This document shows positions 54,311 through 63,849 of a DNA stretch of 64,000 nt, piece after piece. How positions within the stretch are numbered: the stretch's first letter is position 1; each line of letters opens with the position of its first letter. The notes beneath the pieces were generated by a model, which did not search any database, was not told where the DNA came from, and worked only from the letters and a program-made list of their open reading frames with translations. The stretch is from Heterohyrax brucei. Taxonomy: Eukaryota > Chordata > Mammalia > Hyracoidea > Procaviidae. The stretch spans positions 40,164,501-40,228,500 of the forward strand of contig CM053164.1 in the NCBI GenBank assembly GCA_028571685.1, written 5' to 3'. Made by a program: the position numbers and the translations under genes.

Positions 54311-54712
54311 TTTTTTCAGTTTGAATTCACTGATTGACGGTAACGCTTTTTTGTAGCAGCCCTCAGAAACTCACAGGCCTCTCCATGCCCTGCAAAAAAG
54401 AAACAGGGGCCTTGAGGTACAGAGGAGACCCACATGGAGAATGTGTGGGGCCATGGCGCTTTGGGTACCCGTGGTTTGGTTTCTTTAGTATCCAGTGCCA
54501 CTATGAGTAAATAATAAAGGCTATGACATCACACACGCAAGGTGGAGAAATGAAACTCTGAGGCCAGAGATCCATCCAGTGCCCTGGAGGCCTCCACACC
54601 CCCAACTCCAAGTTCTCCCCTTTCTGGACTCTAGCGCCATCCCCCATCATCCTTGCCACCTCCCTGTGACCCAGAGGGCATGCAGACCACTCACAGACCC
54701 AACCAGTCAGTT

Positions 54713-56199
54713 CTATACTGTGAAATAGTCTCAATAGTACTGGAGATAACTCTTCCCTAGAAGCTTGGTAGAGTTCTGCAGTGAAGCCATCTGGGCCTGG
54801 CCTTTTTTGGTTGGCAGTTTTTTGATGACCTTATCAATCTCTTCCTCCTTGTCATGGGTTTATTAAGTTGTTCTGCTTCACATTGTGACAATTTGGGTAG
54901 GTGACATGAATCAAGGAATTTGTCCATTTCCTCTAGGTTTTCAAATTTGTTAGAGTACAGTTTTCCATAGTATTCTGTTATGATATTTTTGATTTCTGTT
55001 GGATCTGTTGTGACAACCCCCCTCTCATTTCTAATTTGGGTTATTTGTTTCCTTTTCTGTTTTTCTTTAGTAAGTTTAGCCAGTGGTTTGTTGATTTTGC
55101 TGATCTTTTCAAAAAGCCAGTTTTTGGTCTTTTCAATTGTTTTTCTATTCTCTAATTCATTTAGTTCTGCTCTAATCTTTATGATGTGTTCTCTTCTGGT
55201 GTCTGAGGGGTTCCTCTGTTGTTCTCTCTCTACTAGTTCAAGCTGTAGGGCAGTTCCTTGATTTGATTTCTTCCTTCCTTCCAGATGTGTGCATTTATGG
55301 AGATAAAAAGACCTCTGAGCACTGCTTTGGCTGTATCCCATAGGTTCTCGCAGGAAGTGATTTCATTCTCATTGGGATTGGTCAATTTCTTTATTTCATC
55401 CTTGATGTCTTCTAGAACCCATGGTTTTTTGAGCAAGATGTTGTTCATTTTTCAAGAGTTCCACTTTCTATCTGTGTTTTTTCTGCTATTGATTTTGACC
55501 TTGATGGCTTTGTGATCTGAGAAGATGCTTTGCAGTAATTCAATGGTATGGATTTTGTTGAGAATTGCATTATGGCCTAACACATGGTCAGTTCTGGAGA
55601 ATGCTCCATGGGCACTGGAGAAGAAGGTGTAGGTGTCTGCTGCTGGATATGGGTAGAAAGTTCTGTAAATATCAATGAGGTTTAGCTTGTTAATTGTGGC
55701 AATAAGGTGTTCTGTATCTTTATTGAGCCTTTCTCTAGATGATCTATCCCGTATTGAGCATGCGGTATTGAAGTCTCCCACTATTATTGTGGAGTCAACT
55801 CTTTTTTGAATGTAGTCAGTGTTTCTTTTATGTATTTAGGTGCTCTAATATTAGGTGCATAAATATTTAATACAGTTAAGTCTTGCTTGTGTACTGATCC
55901 TTTCAGCAATAGTGTCCATCTTTGTCCATGATGGTGGATTTTACATTAAAATTGATTTTGTCTGACATTAGAATCGCCACCCCTGCTCTTCTTTGTTCAT
56001 TGTTAGCTTGATATATAGTCTTCCATCCTTTAATTTTCAGTTTGTTCCCATCTTTAAGTCTCAAGTGAGTTTCTTGAAGACAACACATGGATGGGTCATG
56101 TCTTTTGATCCAAGATGTCACTCGGTGTCTCCCTACTGGAGCATTCAGACCATTCACATTCAATGTAATTACTGATAGGTATGTGTTCAGTGCTGCCAT
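54713..56199 (-). pseudogene. L1 ORF2 remnant: endonuclease plus start of RT
   Basis: From the ATG at 56,199 the frame reads VITLNVNGLNAPVGRHRVTS, CCLQETHL and GDFN, with the endonuclease-type FSDHKAI near 55,530: the APE-like fold landmarks (Asn, Glu, Asp-Asn, Ser-Asp-His) are all visible. Frames then shift (about 55,780-55,900 and about 55,450) and the linker reaches [15 protein letters not shown] and KKARPRW (RT start). The catalytic part of RT and everything beyond is missing, so no active product is possible. Confidence 0.88.
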
Positions 56200-56666
56200 T
56201 GTGATATGTTTATTTTTGTGTTGATGTTTTCTCTGTTGTTCTTATTAGTCTGTTCTGGGACATTCTTTCTGGTGAGTTGATTTTCACCTTTTTCAGAGCT
56301 GCTTTTGTACTTGTTGAGACTCCTGTGTTACATTTCTTGATATGGTATGTTGCATCTTCGTTGTGCTTTACAGCTGCCCCTGTGATCCCCCTTAATAAAC
56401 TGTGTATCAACCCAATTTTAATTACTACCAGTCTTCTCGACTTTCTCTCCATCTGGAAGGAGTATAATCACTGTAATACATCCCTCTTTTTAATATGATG
56501 ACACCATAGTTTTCATGATAATGACTGGATTGTTTCTTTCAGTATTAAAGTTCTGATTGAGTTTGGAGCCTTCCCTAACTGAGTAGAATCCTGGATGCTG
56601 TGTCATTCTAAAATATAAAGTTAGTGGTTTTGTTCTTCTAAGCCAAAGCCAAGAATTCTTTCAGTA

Positions 56667-57571
56667 TTACTTGCGGTTTTGGTTTGGTTTTACAAAGTCT
56701 TTGAGTTTCTGTTTATCCGGGAATGTCTTAACTTCATTTTCATATTTGAAAGATAGTTTTGCAGGATATATAATTCTTGGTTGGAAGTTTTTCTCCTTCA
56801 AGGCTTTGAATGTGTCATGCCACTGTTTCCGTGCCAGTATGGTTTCTGCTGAAACATCTGACAAAAGCCTACAGGGTTTCCCTCTGAATGTTAGCTTTGC
56901 TTTGAGTCTTGCTGCCTTTAAGAGTTGCTGCTTATGTTTCATTTTGTTAATCTTGATTATAATATGTCTTGGAGTCTTTCTTTTGAGATCTATATTGGGT
57001 GGTGTATGATATGCATCTGGGATGTCTATATTCTCTTCATGATTTCTGGGAAGTTTTCTGTCAGCAGCTCAGCAACGATACTCTCTGTGTTCTCAGGTGT
57101 CTCATCCTGTTCAGGGACTCCAATTAACCAAAGGTTGTTCCTCTTAATAGAGTCCCACATGCTACTTAATGCTTCTTCATTTTTCTTGTTTCTTTTTTCT
57201 AGTTTCTGCTCATAGACGCTGGCATCAGTAGCTCTGTCTTCCAAGTCAGAAATTCTTTCTTCAATTTGTTCCATTTTGTTTTCTTGACTTTGAATGGAAG
57301 TTTCTGTGTCTTTGATTTTGTTCTTGATCTGTTAGATTTCAGAGTACTGATGTTCCATCAGATTGAGCAGCTTGCTTAACTTTTCATTTTGTTGTGCTGC
57401 ATTTTGTACAAGGTCAAGAAGGGCACTGTATATAATCCTTTTGTATTCACCTTCGGATGATTTCAGAAAAGTTTCTTCATCTGGAAAACTCCTCGGTTGT
57501 TTTGTTTGGGAGACTGCCGAAGTCATGGGAGACTTGTTTGCCACAAGCATTTGTTGCTTTCTGGGTTTCAT
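56667..57571 (-). pseudogene. L1 ORF1 remnant (ORF1p: coiled coil, RRM, C-terminal domain)
   Basis: Begins MKPRKQQMLVANKSPM at 57,571. The coiled-coil part includes EERISDLEDRA, the RNA-recognition-like part includes LWLIGVPEQDETPENTES, and the C-terminal part holds LKEKNFQPRIIYPAKLSF. A frame break lies between about 57,332 and 57,274 and another near 57,000. Length (about 300 codons) is close to a typical ORF1p. Confidence 0.85.
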
Positions 57572-58577
57572 GTGAGTAAGTAGAGGGTGAGAGAGATACT
57601 GTGAGGATGGACTGCAGATGTTTCTCTAGGCTGTCTTAAAATGTAATACAAAAGGTGTCTGACCACTTCCCAATTTGGTCAGGTTTTCAGGTGTAGAGGT
57701 CCCTCTTCCCAGCTGGTAAAGTAAGCACCTCTATATCCAATCCCAGATGATACAAACTAGTTCAAAATACAGCAATGCGACTGCCCTGTTGGCCTCTGCT
57801 GACAGGTTCCAGCCTCAGGTGACACTGTGTAAACTACTGCTTTTCTGGTGGAAAAGTGCTCTCCAGTGGGCAGGCTCTGGCTCCCAGGCTATCAATTAGG
57901 TCCATCTGCAGCCACCATATCTAAGATGGTACCCTCCATATGGTCACGGATAGAAGGGCTAAAGGTGCCAAGATGTAGTGAGTCCTCAGCTTGTGTTGCT
58001 GGGCCACCGCCGTAGGTGACATTGTGTAAACTATTGCTTTTCTGTCAGAGAAGCGCTGTCCTGTTTGCAGGTGCTGGCTCCCAGGCTAAGAATTAGGTCC
58101 CACTAAAATCTCCATATCCAACATGGTGTCCCCCACATAGGCGTGCCTGGATCCATAGAGACCACACTGTGGCAGAAATATAAAGACAGGCCCAAAGTGG
58201 CTAGGTGTACAGAGTCCTCCGCCTGGTTCTCAAAATATGGCAATTTCACCTGTCTGTTCCACTAGCAATGTGTCTGAGACTAGCTGCTAGGCAAGATGCA
58301 TCTCTGCCCACCAGCCAAGACAGAGAAAAAAAAGTCAAAATGGTACCTTACCTTCAGTCCATGAGAGCCAGGGCCAGCCAGGAGCGGGAGTCAGCAAAAG
58401 AGTGGAGGTTTTCAGTTCAAGTGTATGAAGTCCAAATTAACAGCTCTGTGCCTTGCCCTGGGGCTTACTAGGTCACCACAAGGCTCCGTTTGATTATCAG
58501 TTCAGGTCTTGGTTTCCAGAGGGGTACAAGGAGACATGTGCTTTGTCTGCCATCTTGACTCTGCCACCCCCTCCAGA

Positions 58578-58945
58578 TCTTAACTTAGCCTCCGTGTCCT
58601 TGGGTGTTCCTCTTACTCCACCTCATTGACTCCTTCACATTCACAAGTTACAAAGTGAAAGAGTTCAAATCTCTTTGTGGCAGGCAAAGACCTTGACAGG
58701 CAGCTGAGCCCTGGATCTGCAAAATGGGATCATAGGCACCCTTCTCACTTCATAGGGATTAGTGGCAAGGCTTACAAAGGTGACATCCCTGAGAGATGGG
58801 ATGGCTTCGGATCATCCCAGGGTAGGCAGGAAATGGGGGCTAGGGAAAGCTTGTGAATTGAAGTGAACACTGGTCATTCTAATATTTAGGTCACCTCCCC
58901 TGAGTTGGCTTGAGGACAGGGTCTTTGAATAAAGTGGGTCGCTAA
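58578..58945. other. Unique stretch after the L1 5' end
   Basis: The junction 'gccaccccctccagatctta' marks the original insertion site of the L1. An eroded MIR-like patch is possible at 58,700-58,780 ('tctgcaaaatgggatcatag'). Confidence 0.45.
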
Positions 58946-58949
58946 ATAG

Positions 58950-59515
58950 AACACTGACCAACACCAGGAATGGCAACCAGCACCCTCATGCCTAGCTCTC
59001 CCCATCCCCTGGTTTCTTACCTGGAACATTCTAGTAGCGCCCTCACTGAGCTCCCAGCCTCCCTCTTGTGCCCTCTCCCATTCAATCTCCCAGGAACAGC
59101 CAAGGCAAGCTTCTCTAGACACACATCAGACCTCATCCTTCACCCACAGAGAACCTTCCACCCACAGCACCTCCCTGTCTCTCAGCGTGGTTGGCTTGAT
59201 TTCAGCTAACATTCTGGCCAACATCCCTAAACCCTCCTTCCGCCCCCAGGCCTTTGAACAAACCATTCTGTTGCCCCTAACAGCATCTTCTTCCCACTGA
59301 CAAACTCTGCAGGAAGCCCATAAACCCCATCCGTACCCACACGAAAAGGCATTAGCCCCTGCTCCACCATCTTCTCTCCTGTAGGATTGCCCATTTTCAC
59401 CAAGCCTTCACCCTGAAGGCTTTATACCCTTAAGCGTGTGACTGCTAGCCTGATCTCTAAGCTCTAAGGCCCAGCAGGATCTTGAAAAATTTCGTGAACG
59501 AAGGAGTCAATGAAT
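58950..59515 (+). mobile_element. L2 LINE fragments
   Basis: 'ggaatggcaaccagcaccct', 'cattctagtagcgccctcac', 'aggcctttgaacaaaccatt' and a terminal 'acgaaggagtcaatgaatgt' resemble eroded L2 3' sequence. Confidence 0.5.
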
Positions 59516-60028
59516 GTACATAGAAGATTTTCCTCTGGAACTTTTCCTGAGTTGCCAAGCTAAGCCGAGTTAGTTGAAGGTTTATTCTGGTGACGCTGAG
59601 ATAAGGAAGACATGCTCAGAGCTGTGCAAGTGGCTGCTCTCTTCTCCTGTTGGCATCAGCCTAGACTAGATGCTGACCAGCAGGACTGCCAGGAGGGACA
59701 AAGACCCTCTGGACTCAGAATCCACGGTCAGGGCTACATCCTCAACATCAGCAATCAGCAGAGCTGCCTCAGTTGGCTGTAGGACAGGCAGATACTCCAT
59801 ACCCTAGAATGTGAATTCCCCAAAGACAGGGCCTAGCACATAGTAGGTATTTTACACATATCTGCAAGAGATGACTGAGGAGCCATTAACCCATTTGGAA
59901 GAAAGACTTTCTAATCCTGCAGTTGGAAAGGTCAGTGAGTTAGGCTTCTGGACCCTTCTAGAAGAGACTAGGGGGAAGCAGGAGGGGACAGGGCATGAGA
60001 ATGCAGGGGCCATAGAACTGGGGGAGGC
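59516..60028. other. Unique stretch with a short L2-like tail
   Basis: Mostly unassigned. 'aaagacagggcctagcacat' at about 59,822-59,845 resembles the L2 terminus. Confidence 0.45.
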
Positions 60029-60029
60029 A

Positions 60030-60195
60030 CTGATACTTATAAAGAGCGCTCATCATCCCTATTACTCTCTCTGGTCCCCAGAACACGAGTGGATGTGACC
60101 TCCCCCACAACCTGATTTTGCTCACAGAGGACACAGGGGCTCAGACAGGGTAAGTGCCCAAGGTCACCAAAAAGCTGCAAAGTAAAAACTCCTTG
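60030..60195 (-). mobile_element. MIR SINE, reverse, degenerate
   Basis: 'ttttgctcacagaggacaca', 'ggggctcagacagggtaagt' and 'gcccaaggtcaccaaaaagc'. Confidence 0.6.
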
Positions 60196-60825
60196 TCCCA
60201 CAGGTACAGCCCTTTCCGTTCTCAAAGGTAACGGCTTCTGGCTGTAAGAGAAAGTTCCCTGGGGAGCAGCAGGAAGCCATGCCACTGTCACCCTCCGAGC
60301 TCTGGGACCCAGAGCAGAGTTTAGGGGTCCGGGGCCCCGGCTCTCATGCCAGTGCTTGTCGCAGGTGGCCGGGTGAGGTAAGGTTCCAGGTGGGGGTCAA
60401 TGGGCTGCTTCCCTTTGCAAGGGCCCCACTCTTGGTCCCTGGCGAGGCCATCAAAGGGGCGGGGCCATCTGGGCTTGCCTAGGAGTTGGGGGACTGAGCC
60501 TTAATCTCATCAAGGTGCCTCTGCCCTGAGAAGATATACGGTAAGAAGCACACACCCCACGAGCAGGACGCATCCGGAGCCGTGGTGACCCCAGGGCCAG
60601 CACACTGATTTCCCCACACCCCAGGTAGCACCCAGGATCCCCTTGCCCCAGTCTTTACCTTGCTCGGTGCCTTAGCTCCCCAGCAGCTATTTCTGGGCCT
60701 TCAATTGGCACCAGCATCTGGCTCTCGGCAGCTTCAGCTGCGTACCCCGGACCCCCGAGATCCCCCCGCTTCTGGTCACCAGATTTCTCTCGGAAACCAT
60801 TCCCAAGGCTCGGACAGATGTGGGG

Positions 60826-61032
60826 GAAAAGGGATCCACTCTTGCTCAAGGTCCAGAGACACTCTTCACCCTCGAGGCTAAGGAGGCAGTGAGAGCCCCC
60901 AGGCCACAGGAGCCGATTTCCTCTTGGGATCCACTGCCAAGTCTCCATTCGGGTGGCGCGGGATCCACAGGTCGCCTTGTGTGGAATCTTCCCGCGGGAT
61001 CCACTATCAAGTCTCGGGAAAAGGGATCCTCT
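60826..61032. repeat. Cluster of five GGGATCC-containing repeats
   Basis: GGGATCC occurs at 60,831, 60,926, 60,960, 60,996 and 61,023. The best pair, 60,926 and 60,996, are 70 bp apart and share 'gggatccact' then 'caagtctc'. It lies at the edge of the CpG island. Confidence 0.7.
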
Positions 61033-61740
61033 GGCTTGAGATACGTAATGTTTCCTCCTCGCAGACGGCACCGGGGGAGATCTAGTACTAGGTCCCCACA
61101 ACCCCCCCTTCCCCTGCAACTCGGCAACTTTTCTCCCAGAGCCTCAGCAGAACAGAAACTTAGCGGCGCCCGCCCGCCGCAGCCTCTCCCGGGCCCTCGC
61201 CCGCCGGGAGTGCGGGACGGACGGTCGGCCCCGTCCCCGCGCCCGCCGCGCAGCCTACCCTGGAGCAGCCGCCGGTCCGTGCTCGCCGCCGTGCGCCCGC
61301 AGCCGCGCACCTGCCGGAGCCTGGAGGGGCGAGGCTGGCAGGACGAGCGGCCAGCCGGTACCTAGACACGGGAACGGTCCGGCTGGTCCACGGTCACTAG
61401 TTCCCCGAAACCGCCACCCCCAAGGGCTCCTGCGCCGCCGAACCTCGACCCCACCTGCTCCCACTCTCAACGTGGCTTCAAGCCTCCACGACCACGTCTC
61501 CCGGCAGGCGCTCAGACCTCCGCTGGGACACCTAGGGATACGCACCGACCAGCTGCTAGGTCTGCATCCCGGAGAAACGAATGCAGCCCAGGAATCAGCT
61601 GGCACCGAGTAAACGGTGGTCCAGGGACCCGCTCCTGCTGCGGGCGCGTGCCCGAGAGCGAGGGAGTTCCGCACGGAGCACTGTCGCCACCTGGTGGCGA
61701 AAAGGGCAATTCAGCCGGGCCCGTGGCCCGCGGTCTTTCT
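60900..61740. promoter_or_regulatory. CpG island, probable promoter or first exon
   Basis: CpG-dense DNA such as 'cggcgcccgcccgccgcagc', 'ccgtccccgcgcccgccgcg' and 'gcgggcgcgtgcccgagagc', in sharp contrast with the surrounding repeats. On the minus strand 'ccggcag|gtgcgcgg' (exon side at 61,311) would be a good splice donor, which would fit a gene transcribed leftwards from about 61.6 kb; this is one consensus match and no protein is recognised. A plus-strand open frame through 60,820-61,365 has no ATG start at its 5' end and simply reflects low stop frequency in GC-rich DNA. Confidence 0.65.
61684..61700 (-). promoter_or_regulatory. Predicted CTCF-type core inside a 17-bp near-perfect palindrome
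   Basis: TCGCCACCTGGTGGCGA has 8-bp arms around a central T. The minus strand contains CCACCAGGTGGC (plus-strand 61,686-61,697), matching the CTCF core CCASYAGRKGGC at every position. Position at the edge of a CpG island is common for such sites. Binding is not shown. Confidence 0.45.
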
Positions 61741-61808
61741 TGGGGTGTCCACTGCTGAGGTTCTTCGTTGGTACTGTGTATGCGTGATGCCTACTGGGAC
61801 TGCTTCGT

Positions 61809-61823
61809 TTTTTTTTTTTTTTT
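61809..61823. repeat. Poly-T tract
   Basis: A run of T of about 15 following 'actgcttcg', with no recognised element attached. Confidence 0.85.
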
Positions 61824-61939
61824 GGAGAGGGGGCGAGACTTGAGAGAATTATCCCTGAAAGAGAAAATGTCTGTTTCTTTTCTTAGTTTTAACATATTCA
61901 GAGGTCTTCATCAAGCCATCTGTATTCTGGCTAGAAGTT

Positions 61940-62132
61940 TGGTTAGCACAAGGGGTTTGCTGTGGGCTGCTAACCCAAAGGTTGGTGGTTCATAGTCACC
62001 CAGCTCTTCCGCGGAAGAAAGGCCTGGTGAGCTACCTTTGTAACGATTACAGCCAAGAGAACCTTATGGATCCGTTCTAACCTGTAACACATGGGTTTCT
62101 GAGTGTCGGAATCACACCCACAGCAGCAGGGT
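61940..62132 (+). mobile_element. AfroSINE, long subfamily
   Basis: 'ggctgctaacccaaaggttg', 'gaagaaaggcctggtgagct', 'cgattacagccaagagaacc' and 'cacccacagcagcagggtgt'. Confidence 0.88.
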
Positions 62133-62355
62133 GTGTTAGCTCCTGGGAGAGACAGTGCTGACAGTGCTGGCACTGAGCCTACAGATTATTTAAAGATAAC
62201 TGCACAAGTACACTGAATTGCATTCTTCAATTGTATGTGCACTTACTGAGTGGCAGCTACAGCTTGATGGAGCTACTAACAAGAAGAACATAAATGATCA
62301 CATTGTATGACTGCAAGAAAACGGGAGGGAGCTGTCTTGCCATGTCATTCTCTTA
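62133..62355. other. Unique stretch
   Basis: Nothing recognised. Confidence 0.4.
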
Positions 62356-62356
62356 A

Positions 62357-62360
62357 GGGT

Positions 62361-62393
<33 letters not shown>

Positions 62394-62450
62394 CACGCAC
62401 ACACGTGAGTGCCTGTGTGCGTGCACATGTGTGTGTGTGTGTGTGTGTCT
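62357..62450. repeat. (GT)n microsatellite, interrupted
   Basis: Two GT runs separated by 'gagcacgcacacacgtgagt', about 94 bp in all. Confidence 0.95.
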
Positions 62451-62745
62451 GTAACAAGGGCAGCCCCTGCACAGTGGGTTACACACTATGCCCATGTTTC
62501 TTTCAGCCTACACACCATCTCTTTTGACATTGGGATCACCCATCCCATTTTAGAGATGATCACCTTTAGGATCCCTAAGGACCTTGCTTATCATACCAGA
62601 GCTGGAGATCTTGGGGCAGAGCCCCATGAGGTCTTTTGTCTTGGGATGCCCTCCTGTCTGATCAGTGGCTTTCAAATACGACAGTCACTCCCAGAAGGAA
62701 TACTGTGGGTTGCGAGACAGAGAATAGTTGGCTTGAAAGTTAAAA
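62451..62745. other. Unique stretch
   Basis: No gene or element that can be supported. Confidence 0.4.
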
Positions 62746-62747
62746 TT

Positions 62748-62898
62748 CAAAAACCAAACCTACTGCTGTCGAGTCGATTCCATCTCAGAGCAACCCTATA
62801 GAACACAGTAGAGCTGCCCATAGGAGCACCTGGTGGGTTTAAAATGCAAACCTTTTGGTTAGCAGCCCTAAGACGTAACCACTATACCCTCGGGGTTT
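62748..62898 (-). mobile_element. AfroSINE, reverse
   Basis: 'aaccaaacctactgctgtcg', 'agtcgattccatctcagagc', 'caaaccttttggttagcagc', 'aaccactataccctcggggt'. Confidence 0.94.
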
Positions 62899-62989
62899 GA
62901 ATTGAAAGTTAAAAGCCTCACAATTTACCTTTACCCCTGGACAGGCTTTGCCAAGGCAATTGTATGTTAGACACAAACAGGGAAGTTAT

Positions 62990-63115
62990 TCCTTAACTCT
63001 CAGCTCCCCTGTCTAGAGTCAGTTCCTTGAGGACAAGATTTCTCTGTGTTGTTCACTCCTGCTTTCTGGTGATTGACACCTAGTGATTGCTCAATAAATA
63101 CTTTGTTGAAAGCGT
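62990..63115 (+). mobile_element. L2 LINE 3' terminus
   Basis: 'gaggacaagatttctctgtg', 'ttgacacctagtgattgctc', 'aataaatactttgttgaaag'. Confidence 0.75.
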
Positions 63116-63838
63116 GAAAGACCAACGCCGGACACCTCTCCTACCTGACCCTGTAGGAAGTGCCTGGCTCTACCTGGCAGTTTTCAATGAACCTGAAGGT
63201 GTGCACTGAGGGTTCTACGGAACTAAGTCTTCCATGTTTCTGAGAATCCCAGGTAACAGTCCTCTGCTTTGGTATCTGCTCTTCATCCCAGAACTTGAAC
63301 CCTGGAAAGAAGAAGACAGTTCTCCTCTTGGCACCCATTCCCACCACAGAGACCCCAAACCTGGACTTGTTCTCTGCCCTGATCCCACCCTCTACCCCTT
63401 AGCCTAAAATCCCAGAGATGTCTAGCTCACACTGGGTGTCAACTCTCCCACCCCTGTCAAACTTTGAGTGGAATCCTATCAATGCTAAACTACCGTTTTC
63501 AGAATCTTCCTGGTCCTTGGAGGCAGCCCCTCCTTAGTTTCTCCCCACACCCCATGCCTTCTATTCCCTGGTCCTCCCTGGTAGGTGAGAAGCTGTTGGT
63601 CAGGACCCAGCCTGAGATTATAGCCTCCCCACTGAGGTGTCAGGTTGCAAGTTGTTTACAGAGCCAACAGTCCTGCACCCCTGCACCGAAGCCCCTACGT
63701 TTCTCCTTCCGAGCTTATTTCCCAGTGCCACCTAGGGACTTTCCTGGAGAGACTTCTCTGACGATCTTCCACCCGTCCTTTGTGAAGTCGGCCCTGCCTG
63801 GGCTACCTCTACTTAGAAGCTGTCAGGTAGAACTTTTC
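63116..63838. other. Unique stretch
   Basis: No gene or repeat recognised. An open frame from 63,464 (147 codons) has no visible conserved motif. Confidence 0.45.
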
Positions 63839-63849
63839 TACCTTGATGC

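Larger units (their letters stand above)
46955..54712 (+). repeat. Segmental duplication, right arm (direct orientation)
   Basis: Colinear with 1-7,758. At 54,712 homology ends after 'cagacccaaccagtcag' and the next base belongs to a reverse L1 ORF2 that is otherwise continuous to its 5' end. The arm therefore landed in, or recombined within, that L1, making this copy the derived one at this edge. Private changes include a 25-nt insertion at 52,675-52,699 and loss of 15 bp near 51,490. Confidence 0.95.
54713..58577 (-). mobile_element. L1 LINE, reverse, full 5' end, 3' part lost at the duplication breakpoint
   Basis: The 5' terminus is at about 58,577: on the minus strand 'ggcagagtcaagatggcaga', the usual L1 start. 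The 5' UTR spans about 57,580-58,577, ORF1 57,571-56,667, an inter-ORF spacer follows, and ORF2 begins at 56,199. ORF2 reads through endonuclease and linker and stops being L1 after LFHSIE at 54,713, before the RT catalytic Asp-Asp block. ORF1 and ORF2 hold several frame breaks. It is the least eroded L1 in the window. Confidence 0.93.

Noticed and set aside
54501..54734. Minus-strand frame crossing the duplication breakpoint
   Set aside because: A chance fusion of eight L1 ORF2 residues with non-coding duplicated DNA. It is useful as evidence for the breakpoint, not as a gene.
60820..61365. 181-codon open frame in the CpG island
   Set aside because: Starts at a GTG, composition is Arg/Pro/Ser as expected from GC-rich DNA, and no known protein motif is seen.
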